Shown in pieces: positions 35,397-64,000 of a stretch of DNA of 64,000 nucleotides (positions within the stretch are counted from its first letter, which is position 1; each line of letters opens with the position of its first letter). Source of the DNA: Lycocorax pyrrhopterus obiensis (taxonomy: Eukaryota > Chordata > Aves > Passeriformes > Paradisaeidae); NCBI GenBank assembly GCA_014706295.1, contig JACSVZ010000037.1, positions 2,790,001 to 2,854,000 on the forward strand. The letters are read 5' to 3'. Under the pieces are notes generated by a model. The model did no database searches. It saw nothing but the letters and a program-made list of their open reading frames with translations, and had not been told where the DNA came from. A program made the position numbers and the translations under genes.

Positions 35397-38300
35397 GTGA
35401 GTCGGGACCGGGGGGATCGGATCGGTCCTGGGGGACCGGATCGGCCCCAGCGGCCCGCAGCGTTTCGCGGTCAGATCCATGTCTGTTGCTGTGACAGGTT
35501 ATTTCATAAAACACCGCCCGTAGCGCCTTTAAAAAAATAGAGAGAAAACTGCAGGATAAAGCACACCGGGCCCTGCGCGTTCTGCACGTTCCTCGGCACA
35601 GAACAGCACTGGTGAGGAGAGGGCCTGAAAAATGTTAATGTAGGGAAGCTCAGTGTTTTTTCTTCCAGAATACGGCTCACAGGAGCGCAGAAATAATTCC
35701 TGTTTTTTCCAGCCCTGGAGTTCGGGAGGACTGAAGGCAGCTCGTGGCTCGGTTCGTGTTCGAACTCGGGGGGCTCGGCCGTGTCTTTCCACCATGGGCT
35801 ATGAGAGGTTCATCACTCTGCTCTTTGAGGGCATGTTGTTTCTAATTTCTTCACCGTGCAGCTTTATTCCTGGACAGTGACCCAAGAAAACACATCAGGA
35901 AGAATGCTGGAAATACCATTGTGACATTAACGTTCCATCTTGCCCTTGAAATTGTCTTTATACAGCATTACCTTTTAGTGCTTATAGTTCCTAGGATCGG
36001 TTAAATCAAGTTGTTTGGGAAGATAGTAATTTCAAATGGCAGTGTGGGAATGCCCAGACATACATGGGAACCGATGCAATTGCCACCCTCAGTGCAAACA
36101 CTTACATGATTTCTGTGCTCAGCAGGTGTTAAGTTTGGTATTTGAGAATATAAAACAGTGGCTACACTTAACTGTTTCACTTGGAAGCGAAAATAGTGAT
36201 AGATACCTACGGCTCATTTGTTACAAGCAGAAAAGAAAGCATTTAGACATTAATTTTTTGCTAGCTGTACAAAGTACGTCATAGAAAGCTGCAAAAAAAT
36301 GTTCGCATGCTAAATAATGTCTTTGTGTTCCAGAAAAAAGAGGCAAACTAGTATCAGTGTAAGAGTATTTTCTTTCCTCTCTCCCCACTTGAAACTATTG
36401 GACTGTGTCTTTACAGGGCATCAACTGACAGGTGTTCCTGGTTTGAAAAGGAGGAATTAAATGAGTGTGAAAAAACCTGGATTTTGTTACTGAAAGACAT
36501 TGGTCAAGAATCACACTGCACAAACTGGGACACAGTGCCCAGCTTTCCGGAGTTCTTGGAAAAGGTAGCGTGCTGTATCCTTGTTTTTGCACTTTGTGTC
36601 CTGCTTCCAATAGCGACAGCGTGGTTAATGGGAAACAACCTGAAATAGCTTTTAGAGATGTGGGTTTCAGCTCTTTATGTACAGTGGCCAAGCATGGTGT
36701 GGCAGGGAATATAAGGACAGCCACAAGAGGCTTTTTTTGCAGTACAGCAAATTCTTTCCAACGTTTTTCTGGGAAGAGGGAGCCTGTGTAAGGATGCTGA
36801 CTGCCATAAACACCAGCATCTCCCTAAAGAATGAAACTGGAAAAGGCAAACTGTAATGGAGGGGTTAGTTACACAGAACCCACCCTGACATCGCTCAAGC
36901 GGCATTAGGCAAGATCACAATGTAAAAATCAGTCCTTATAAAGTAGCTTTTTTCCCCCCTGAACAGCAGCAGGTGGTTGTTTTCATCCTTAGTCTCTCTG
37001 GAACATGAGTACCCATTGTATCCATTTAGAAATGTTCAGGGAAGACCCATATTCCATCAGCTCCAGGAAGCTCCTGATTGCTTTATGGGTGCTGGAAAAG
37101 GGATGTAAATAAAATGTTCTTTTCTTCACTGTAGCTCAGCTTTCTCAGTATTTGCAATGTGTTCCCAAAGCCTGGGGTTTAAGTATTGATTGAGCCCCAT
37201 TTGCTTAAGACATTCTCTGTGTGTGTGTGTGTTTTAGAAGGCTGAGGAAAAGAGTCCAGAACACCAGGAAGTCTTTACAGTCGGAATTAAAGACTTTCAG
37301 TGGGTATCATTCCCATCTTTTCACAAAGAAAAATGTCTAAACCCCAAGGATCTGAGCTCCCAGCAGCCAACGCAGAGCCAGAGCAATGAGTTACATACAG
37401 GACAGGGCCAAGCAGATAAACTGGAAAGTTTATCATCTACAGCTGAGAAAACCTGCTGGGGAATCAGCACAGATCAAGCCAAAACCGCATCTGGGGAAGA
37501 CACAAAAGGTGTTTCAAAGCTGGATGCGAGTCCTAAGTCATGTAAACTCCCTGGACACAGCAGCTCTGCACAGCCCTTGGCATTGGCACAAAGCCCTGCA
37601 GGAGCTTTGAGCCCTCAGCAGCACCGCACAGGGACTGTACAGAACAGCAGGGCAGACAGGAAAGAAAAGGAACAGCCTCAAATCCAAACACGTCAGGGGG
37701 ATGTTCCAGTGGCAGAGACCAGAGCGGGGCCTGCGGAGAAGCCACGTCTTGGGAGTGCTCCTGGGGCTGAGAGCTGCGAGGAGAAGATGGAAAACCAGAG
37801 TGAAGCAGCTTCAGCTCTTGACAGTTGTCCAATGTGTCTGATGCAGTTTAGTGGAAGGTAAGTTTGTTTTGGTTTTTTTCATAACTTTCCCATAAATTAA
37901 CCCCAGCACATTCTGGATACATCCTCTATATACAAAATAACACAAGCAGACGAAACTTCTACTGTAAGGTCCTTTTTCACTGTCAGAATTACCTACTTTA
38001 ATCCCATTTACAAGTTGAGTATCTGCTCTACAGTAAGAACTGTTAACACAATTTCATAATACTTAGGCTGTCAGAGTTGCTGAAAATGTGCATTTCAACA
38101 GGTCCTCTAACCCTGCAAGCTCTGTTGGGTGCAACTTTTCCTGTTGTTAGGAGGCTGAACAGGAAGACAAGAGTGGCTGCATTAATATTTATACAATTTT
38201 GGTCATTCTATCAAGAGACTTAGAAAGGCATAAAATGAATCAGGTCTCCATATTCAGGTTTGTGCTACTCAGCTCCACTTTGAGCAGCAGTAACAGCAAG

Positions 38301-38501
38301 GGTGGGAGGTTTGGGTAGATTTGCTGGGCACAGCAGTGACTCCCCCAGTAAGGTACCAGAACACTTCTGGGAGAGAGTAAAGTAGAAGGATTTGACTGTT
38401 TCTCACTGCACAAACACTGTGTTTGCAGACTCTCACAGCTGGATATCGATGGCCACCTTGCCAGGTGCTTGTCTGAAAGTGCAGATGATGTCATGTGGTA
38501 G
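35293..38501 (+). CDS. FAAP20: FAAP20, Fanconi anaemia core complex associated protein 20 (complete, 4 exons)
   Basis: FAAP20 binds and stabilises FANCA in the nuclear Fanconi core complex and, through its ubiquitin-binding zinc finger, helps recruit the complex to DNA interstrand crosslinks. Coding exons are 35293-35396, 36417-36564, 37238-37857 and 38429-38501; phases join cleanly and all introns are GT-AG. The product is 314 residues against 180 in human. Residues 36-84 (SWFEKEELNECEKTWILLLK, ending VPSFPEFLEK) match the FANCA-binding N-terminus, including human VPSLPAF. Residues 95-112 (EVFTVGIKDFQWVSFPSF) match human EVFTVGPKTFSWTPFPPD. Residues 281-304 are a UBZ4 finger with ligands C281, C284, H300 and C304, and the protein ends DDVMW, keeping the C-terminal Trp that contacts ubiquitin in human FAAP20. 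The extra length is a low-complexity linker in exon 3. The gene sits between SKI and PRKCZ on the opposite strand, as in human. The ATG (GCC ATG T) is the first plausible start in the CpG island, but the first 34 residues are poorly conserved, so the start is somewhat less sure than the rest. Confidence 0.93.
36417..36564 (+). CDS. FAAP20: FAAP20 coding exon 2 (FANCA-binding region)
   Basis: Acceptor TCTTTACAG, donor AAG before GTAGCG. It completes Gln35 and encodes residues 36-84, with the conserved W-F/E-x-L helix region and VPSFPEF. It corresponds to the human segment running from PWFLLGGDERERLW to VPSLPAFP, the part of FAAP20 that binds FANCA. Confidence 0.9.
37218..37231 (+). repeat. FAAP20: (TG)7 run at the FAAP20 exon 3 acceptor
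   Basis: Seven TG dinucleotides followed by TTTTAG and exon 3. It takes the place where a C/T-rich tract would normally be. Confidence 0.9.
37238..37857 (+). CDS. FAAP20: FAAP20 coding exon 3 (linker and first UBZ cysteines)
   Basis: A 620-nt exon encoding residues 85-290 plus two bases of Arg291. It opens with the conserved EVFTVG block, continues through a long Ser/Gln/Pro/Lys-rich stretch with no predicted fold, and ends with CPMCLMQFSG, the first half of the UBZ finger. The donor is AAG before GTAAGT. The linker is much longer than in human and contains an SQ/TQ cluster (residues 125-132) and a SPxxxLSP segment (203-210). Confidence 0.92.
38429..38501 (+). CDS. FAAP20: FAAP20 coding exon 4 (second half of UBZ finger and C-terminus)
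   Basis: The acceptor is TGTTTGCAG. The exon completes Arg291 and encodes LSQLDIDGHLARCLSESADD then VMW and TAG. Human has LTQLDVDSHLAQCLAESTED then VTW. Ligands H300 and C304, Asp298 and the terminal Trp314 are all kept. Confidence 0.95.
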
Positions 38502-38930
38502 AGGCAGAAGAGTGGAGAGCAAAGGAACAAGGCCAAGGATGAAGCTTCCTCAAAGGAAAAGGAAAAATGTGTCAAGGAAGCACATCCTTGCCTCTGCCTT
38601 GCTTAAGGATCACAAACCAGTAACTCAGTAGAAGGTCAAGTGCCACCTGCCTATTTGTTTTTTGGGTTTTTTTTATTTTAAAGCCTCTCAAAAGCACATA
38701 AAGTAGTTCCAGTTCTGAAAAAGGTGCTCTGGGATGTCCCAGAGACCCCCAGGGAAATCAGGCTTGGTACTTCTGAAAAAAGGCACTATTGGAAATCCCT
38801 GGAGCTTTGTCTGATGGACCACAGTTCTGAACTTCTCAGGACAGAAGAAAGCAGCTGAGCAAAAGACAACTGTTCCTTACTCTAATCCAAAAGTTTACTG
38901 GTATTTTTTTCTAAACAGGTAATCTATGAA

Positions 38931-38936
38931 AATAAA
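38931..38936 (+). other. FAAP20: Candidate FAAP20 polyadenylation signal
   Basis: First canonical AATAAA downstream of the FAAP20 stop, giving a 3' UTR of about 450 nt. A second one at 39058-39063 would add about 130 nt. Confidence 0.5.
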
Positions 38937-41857
38937 CTGAGTTTAAAAGTAATTTGAATTTAGCATTTTTTGTCATTTTAATACCTAGGTAAGAAAGTAT
39001 AATTGTACAATTGATTCTGTGAGTGTAGCTATTCAAGAGAAAACACACCCTAAACCAAATAAAGGGTGTGAGGTTTTTATGTTTCTGAAGGAGCCCAGCT
39101 AAATTCAAAACCTTGTAAGTCAGTATCAGTGTTAAACAGGTGATTAACATGACTGGGCTAATTAGGCTGCAGAAGGAACACTTCTGCCAGTGTCACAATG
39201 CTGAGCTGCAAAGTGAGATTTAATACAGTCAGTGAGCCAAAAGAGCTGCTTTTTGTACCAGTTCCACACAGCCCCCCCCCAGCCACCATCAAGGGCTGAG
39301 AGCAGGGAACAGCCCAGAGCCTGCTGGGGCTGGAAGGGGTTCAGGAGGCTCAGCTGCTCTTTTGGTCACTCTCAATAGGAGCAGGTGAACACTTGGTAAG
39401 CCTGGGAATGACAATAAATGACATTTAGTGACAGCTCAGTAACCACAAACCAAGGGATGAGATCAACAACCTGCTCTAGTTTATTTCTCTGTGCCCTGGA
39501 CCTCAAAACCTACAGCTGAGTTGGGATTCAGATACAGAATAAACACAGAGTACAGTATAAAAATACAGGAAGGCTCCTACAGATTTAATTTACAGCGGGG
39601 TCTGTTTCAGAGGTTGGGCATAGCCCAGTTTACTGATAAATAATAACAGTCATTAACTTTTTCATTAAAGTCTTTAATAGATGTGCAAGAATATAAATGA
39701 TCTCAGCTGTTATGGATTAGTATACCATCTTCTGCACAATTAAAACTGGTCAGCAAAGATCCCAACTAATTAATTATACAAAACTACAAGAACATATTTA
39801 CTGTTTTACAATCATTAAATTAGCTAGAATTTTCATTTACTATTTCAAATAAGACAACTATATATCATTACCAGATCCATTTGTAATATATTAGGATTTT
39901 TTTTCAAACCACACATTTAATTACATCCTTCATTTTCTTTTATTTATAAAACAAGTACTTTATATAAAAAATTTCCCCTTCATCATGAACAGAACATTAT
40001 TCAAACACTTGCACATGAGCAACCAAACTTGTACCCAGCAAACTATTTGGCAACACAGCAACATTGTAAATGCCTGTAAATTCTTAAATAAAAATCAAAT
40101 AGTCTTTACAATGTTTGTTTAGCAAAATGTGTCTTTCTATTCTTCCTTCCCTCCCTCCCAAAATGTTCTGAAACCTAGAAAAAAGGTTAAAAAAAACCCC
40201 AACCCACATTTCTAATATTTCCAGTTTAAAGTTCCATGCCCTGGCATGTCAAAGGACAGCTTAACCTGTCACAGTTCCATTCATGAGCTGCCTGCAGTCA
40301 CTCTGATCACTACTGATTAGCTTTAGTACCAGGGGAGTTGAAAACACTGAAAGGGAAGTTATTCAGGGTAAATAAAATAAGAGGGAAAAGGAGCAATTAA
40401 AAAAATGTCAGATTACATTTAAAAGGTAATGTTGCCTTTAGCAGATAATAAAGTATCTAAAGTCCAGGCATTTGAGGCAAGTACTTTTTACTAGTTAAAT
40501 TATTTAGTGCTGATTAAAACACATTTTGCTGAATATGAAAAGCTACAGTCCAACAGAGAAACCCACAACTGAAACCTGAATGGGATTCATAGAACTAAAC
40601 AACCACAGGTCTGCATAATTGTGGCTAAGGAGGGGATACAAAACCTAGATTGTTAATCAATGATTAATTGAATATTTCAAACAATGTTTTGGCAGTCTGG
40701 TCCTAGCACCTCATGACTTGGATGTGAATCCCAAAGATGTCATGTTCAGCACCTAATGCAATGCTGTACCCTGAGAAAACCATAGGTTAATGTAAAGAAA
40801 GTGAAAGTGTCGCAATTTATCCTGTGTTTTACACCCAGCCAGGTGAGATGCCACAGCACAGGGTTTCTTTTCTTCCTTCCCACACAAGGCCTGGAGCCCC
40901 AGCCCAGCCCGAGGCAGCAGAGCCTCCTCGCTGCTGTCCCCGGGCTGCGAACCCCGGGGGCTCGGCTGCGGCTCTGGCACCTCCAGCACAGCTTTGCCAG
41001 CTCCTGAGCTCTCCCCTCTCGGACGCCCTGGCTCCCCTGGCACCCCCCAGTTCCCACCAGAAGGGACTCCATAGTTGTCTTTTGCTTTTTCCAATTTCTT
41101 AGGTATTCGTTTTTCTTCCATTAAAAAAATTGTACTACTTTGATGCAAATCATTTCACTGAAAGATCCCATTCTCTGCTGCAGAACGATTAGATATTAAT
41201 GTACACTGAGCAACTGTAAGCAGACAGTTTATCATAAGTAGGAGGTGTGCTTTATCAGGAAAGTGGATTTTATCTTATGGTTATTCTAGATTTACTACTT
41301 AAACTTTAAGGCTATGCTTTACTATGCTTTTGCTCTACATCTGAATATTTGTATTGTTGATAAAAATATTTTTCAAAAATCTAATATACAACACAATATC
41401 ATTGTAGGTGTAGGCACTGCTTAAGTATGTTTAGAAATCCTTTGTGTGCAAATTTAGTTTTCTTCAATCTCTACATTTTGGTAAATTTGGAGTTTAAGAC
41501 AACAGATTTTGAAATTGATACTGTAAATTCTAATTTGGAATTAATCTCACTGAGTCACTCGGCATTCCAAATTCTGTAAAAACGTAACTAAACATCAGGC
41601 TGCAGCTGTGAACTGTATGTTTCAGATGGAAATGTTACTTAATATTAACGAGCGGAACTTACCAGGTGTAAGAACGTCCCAAATACGCAATAATCCTTCA
41701 ATGCAGTTTATCCATTTAGGCACTTAAATCTTGTACCCAAATTTATGTTTTGATTGCTAATAAAACACAACTCCTTTTAAATATATCTGAGATGTTTAGA
41801 CAGGTACCACTTGTGAAAAAAGGCATCAAAAATAAGCTTCAACACCACCGTAATATA

Positions 41858-41863
41858 TTTTAT
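41858..41863 (-). other. PRKCZ: Candidate PRKCZ polyadenylation signal
   Basis: AATAAA on the minus strand about 380 nt past the PRKCZ stop, which is similar to the usual length of the PRKCZ 3' UTR. A more distal alternative lies at 39939-39944. Confidence 0.45.
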
Positions 41864-42243
41864 TCTTCAGGATGTTACACTGTAATACTCTTCAACTGGG
41901 AGCTCATTGCATCAAATGTTTGTAGAAAGTGTGTGGATCTCAAAGTTTCTCATGATCTCCTTTTGCAGGGATGCAATGAACGTTTCAATCCTTCATGAAA
42001 CAGGCACAAAATGCAAATTCCTTCATTAATGAAGCCAGTTGTGTCAGTGCCCAGAACTTAAGAATCACTAAGTGGCAGAGGACACCCACCAAAATCATTA
42101 TTCTCTTCTTTGATTTTCAGCAGCAAATTTGTTTTTAGATCATTGGTCTCCATCCAAAGTGACCAGTCCCCAGCCTCGCATGCATATACTGTAGTTAAGG
42201 ATAAATTAATGTCATTCACACTGTCCCCAACGAGGTCATTCCT

Positions 42244-60662
<18,419 letters not shown>

Positions 60663-63600
60663 CTAAGGAAGAAACCAGAGAGGTGTAAAGCAGCAGCATG
60701 GCAGCCCAGCAGCACCACACAGCAGGGTAAGCAAGTTGTGACTCAGAACAATCTTGCTTTCCTAAATATCAACGCACAGCCACAGTCTCTGGGGATTTGG
60801 ATTTTTTTTAAGGCGGCCGTGAGTGACGGCTGGGGCAGGATGTGCTTTCACCGCTGCCTCTCCCTTCCCTCCAGCCCTGTCTCTTTTCCCTCACATGATC
60901 ATAATCCCGTTACAGTTCCGTGCCTGCTCCGGCTCAGGTGAGAGGGACAGAGCTGTTAAAGGAACAGCTGCCTCGGGGAAATGGTGCTGCTGCTCTCGCC
61001 CTGTCACCTTCCATGGACACGCACAACGGATGTCTGCTACTGATAGCGTGAGACACGTTTGGTACTGATAACACCTCACACATGCAACATTGAACATGTT
61101 GGAAGTCTGCAGAGTTACATTATTTGACTTCATTTTTACCTTAACAGTAAACATTACCCAAAATGTTTCTTTTGTTCGGGCAGTTCAAGTGCAGGTCCAC
61201 AATTATTTTTAATCTATTCTAAACATAACAAGAAATCATTTAATCTGTTTAAGCCTAAACCCAGCATCTACTCCGAGTTACTTTTGTTGTCGCTGTTTAC
61301 ATACAGATGAGCAGTTTCTGTGTGACTGGCTAATTAGAGAGTTTTATATTTAATATTAAACGTTGTGCCACAGGGGTCCCTTTTAGAGCTGCTCACAGGT
61401 GTAAGGGTGACACAGCCAAGCCCTGCACACAACCAGGGTCAGCAGCTTCCCACAGGTGGTACAGGTGGGTACTGTGGGGTACAGGGAGGTATAAAGACTC
61501 TGACACACTTGATTTATAATTGATACTTTGTCAGAATGAAGCAGACTGTACATTTATAATCCTCAGAAATTAATGCAAAAGCATCTTACATTTTCATCTT
61601 TAATGTTACTTTCAAGTTTCAAACATCCACACTTTATCAAAGATGAAGATTTTTTTTTTAATAGAAAAACACACAGGCATTTTCTGTGTCAAATGATAAT
61701 GCAAGTAGTAAAAAGTTTCTTTGTCAAGAAATTACTTTAACATTATATTGAGCAAGCCAAAACTCACAGGCTACTGACACTCAATGTGTGAACACTGGCT
61801 GCAATACTGGGTCTGATTTTAGATACTCTATTTTTGTCCTTCCAAAGGAAGCACTGAAGTTTTTGTGATTCCACATATCTACAGTGCCAAATCCCCAAAC
61901 ATTCATACCTACTCTATTTGCATGTGCAAATGTTTACTGTGCAAGCATTTGAAACAGATACTGCACTATTAAAGTAATTGTTAACAATTTGGAAAAAGAC
62001 AACCCACCAGCTTCTCAAAGCAGCTAAAAGACTGCACACCAAAAGTGGCAAAGATACAGTCTCTAGAACAGAGGTGTAGACTGGATATGGTCATTTGACT
62101 CAAACACCACTTCAAAATCTGCCAAATATCAACTTTAAAGCAAACTTTTCCTAAGTGCAAAGAAAATTAAAATGAGAACCTGGCAAAATGACTGTAAAGT
62201 TTTAAACTAAAATATGCTCAAACACAAACACCAATGAAAAACCCTTCCACCATTTCTAGAGTGACTTTTCACCACGAGGAAAAAATGTCCACAAGGATTT
62301 TTTTTCCAAAATAGTTAATTAATTCATTAGACAAAGCACCATATGGAGGCAACGTAATGCATCTGTGATCTGAACGTTAGCTTATCACTGACATGAGGAA
62401 TATTAAGTGAATGATAAGTTAACGAGCAGCTTGCGCTGATGAAGTCTGTAAATAGAGGAGCAAGTCACCTCCCTAATTAATGATAAATATTAAATCAAAG
62501 GCAGGATTTTATATCGTGTACTTGTGAGGCAACAGTCTAACAAAAACTGAGCTTAATATAGGCTAACTTTAAAAAGTAGGAACCCCTACAATTTACCCCT
62601 GGGACTGCCAGTGGCTCAGCACAGGGGCTGAAGCAAATCAATTCCCGGGCTCCAAAAGGGGCCAAGGTAAAAAATGAGAAAACAGCGATCCCTGCAAGAC
62701 ACACCTTTATAGCACACATTCTATTATTACTACACATTAAGATTAAATTTCTATGACAGAATAAAACACTCTCGTTCACTGAGGATCCAAAACTGGGACA
62801 AGTGGTTGATGCACCACACAGTTGTGCTGCCAGGGACCTCAACCCCTGGAAAACTGAGCAGGCAGGAACCTTATGAAAGGGGACATCCTTCCCAGAAACT
62901 CCCTCAAGGAAAATGACAGGCTATAAAAAGCAGTTTGGGTTTTCAAGATCATTGTTATTTTGAAGCATTATCAGCTACAAGTCCTAACTAGAGTTCTACT
63001 ACATCAAAGAAATCACCTTGAACAATAATCAGATTCAGAAAATGGCAGTAAGTGCATACCTTGAATTAAGAAACAATTTATTGTCAGTGTTGTGTGAACA
63101 AAGCTCTAATCTGACTTTGCATCTCATCCCTACACTTCACATGGCAAAATGAACCCAAACACAATTTTCAGGTACACATTTCTAGAACACTTCAGAATAA
63201 AACAAGGAATGGATTCCATGATTCCTGATAACCAAGAACTAAAACAAAATTTTACAGGATTGATCCCAGCTACCTAGAAGGAGGAATGCCACCACAAAAG
63301 TCTGACTATTTAATTACTGAGCTTAATGAAAAGGGCTACTTTTTCATTTATTTCACAGTACACATCAGTTAACTCATTAAGGAGTTCGAGTTGGCTGCTT
63401 TCAGGCTGAAGGAGATGATCTATCCCTAATTAAACAAAGTAACCTTTTCTTGATGATTAATATTTAACACAAGACATTGCCTAACAAAAAAAAAATTCTT
63501 TTGAACCCTCATTTTGTATTTGAACAGGTTTAGAGAAAAAAAATCAAAATATATTTTAAGCTCTTAGCAGGGATAACAATTTTTAATTGGGGAACACAAA

Positions 63601-64000
63601 TATATATTTTAAATACAATGAAGGTACAGAACTTTATCTACTTCCAAGATTGGAAAATTGAAAGAAAAAAAACACAGGCTTTTTCAGAGTAAGAGTACAA
63701 GGGAAATAAAAATACTCAAATCAAAATAAAATTACCCAGCTGCCTCTACCTAAAAAGCAGTGGGGAACAACTGGCTGTTGCTGCTGTGCAATTCTTCCCT
63801 CTGTTGTCAAACTGTGCAACTACATCACTAACAGTGATGCACAGGAAACCCTGGAAATAGATTTAATTTTGCCTTTCCAGTGACATTTTCTAGGGCTGGG
63901 TTGGGGTTATTTTCTTCATCTTTTAAAAAATATTGTAGAAAAAAGTTCTAAGGAGGAACATGAACACACAAATAAAATTTAGCTGTGGATATAAATGGAC
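60663..64000 (-). other. PRKCZ: PRKCZ intron upstream of the pseudosubstrate exon
   Basis: Intronic sequence running off the right edge. I searched the minus strand for the exon encoding the end of PB1 (LIIHVFP...PCPGED type) and found no match, so those exons lie further right. Most of the interval is AT-rich, with one GC-richer block at about 60800-61030. In mammals the internal promoter for PKM-zeta lies in the corresponding intron. Confidence 0.75.

Larger units (their letters stand above)
34840..35470. promoter_or_regulatory. FAAP20: FAAP20 CpG-island promoter and leader
   Basis: A sharp switch to GC- and CpG-rich DNA surrounds FAAP20 exon 1. It contains a GC box (GGGCGG within 34871-34880), a YY1-type element GCCGCCATCTTG at 34896-34907 and a 36-nt pure purine tract at 35182-35217 just before the start codon. 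No TATA box is evident. Such promoters often fire in both directions, so a divergent non-coding transcript toward SKI is possible but not shown. Confidence 0.75.
38502..42243. other. Convergent 3' interval between FAAP20 and PRKCZ
   Basis: This holds the FAAP20 3' UTR from the left and the PRKCZ 3' UTR from the right. Plus-strand AATAAA hexamers at 38931-38936 and 39058-39063 are candidates for FAAP20. Minus-strand AATAAA hexamers at 41858-41863 and 39939-39944 are candidates for PRKCZ. Most of the interval is AT-rich (39600-40600 and 41100-42000), with one isolated GC-rich block at about 40880-41060. No further coding exon was recognised. Confidence 0.7.

Noticed and set aside
35091..35514. 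Minus-strand frames opposite FAAP20 exon 1
   Set aside because: They are shadows of the GC-rich exon and purine tract, with Gly/Arg/Leu low complexity.
40746..41148. Possible small gene in the GC-rich block between FAAP20 and PRKCZ
   Set aside because: Frames are open on both strands without any known motif or splice sites; reported only as a compositional oddity.

Overview
This is a vertebrate nuclear window, most likely from a bird. It holds parts of three neighbouring genes: SKI (minus strand, exon 1 only), FAAP20 (plus strand, complete) and PRKCZ (minus strand, everything except the first, PB1-coding exons). Human 1p36.33 has the same order, PRKCZ - FAAP20 - SKI, with alternating strands; here the block is simply read from the other end. 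A bird is suggested by compact introns, few interspersed repeats, only old MIR-like CORE-SINEs, GC-rich minisatellites at a promoter, and protein sequences very close to but distinct from mammalian ones. The species cannot be named from the sequence, and placement on a microchromosome is inference.

Layout. 1-4390 is the start of the large SKI intron 1. 4391-5302 is SKI coding exon 1 (304 codons), with an in-frame stop two codons before the ATG. 5303-7560 is the SKI leader and promoter: a CpG-rich region carrying four different short tandem repeats one after another (a CCGAG-type pentamer, a 24-bp unit with CACGTG E-boxes, an 18-bp unit and a roughly 30-bp unit). 7561-34830 is gene-poor intergenic DNA with a few small repeats and three to four MIR-like SINE remnants. 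34840-35470 is the FAAP20 CpG island. FAAP20 occupies 35293-38501 in four coding exons (314 codons plus stop). 38502-42243 is the gap between the convergent 3' ends of FAAP20 and PRKCZ. PRKCZ coding exons run from 60662 down to 42244: 14 exons, 480 codons, from the pseudosubstrate to the stop, all with GT-AG introns and matching phases. 60663-64000 is the PRKCZ intron upstream of the pseudosubstrate exon.

The three genes act in unrelated processes. SKI is a nuclear co-repressor that restrains SMAD-dependent TGF-beta/BMP signalling. FAAP20 is the ubiquitin-binding partner of FANCA in the Fanconi anaemia core complex. PRKCZ is an atypical protein kinase C of the PAR polarity complex. Their linkage is conserved synteny, not a functional operon.

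No wholly new biological system was found. The observations best worth checking are the mosaic of minisatellites with E-boxes upstream of SKI; the enlarged central exon of FAAP20 with an SQ/TQ cluster and a degron-like segment; a UG-repeat in place of a normal pyrimidine tract at a FAAP20 splice acceptor; and a GC-rich block upstream of the PRKCZ pseudosubstrate exon that could be the avian counterpart of the internal PKM-zeta promoter.
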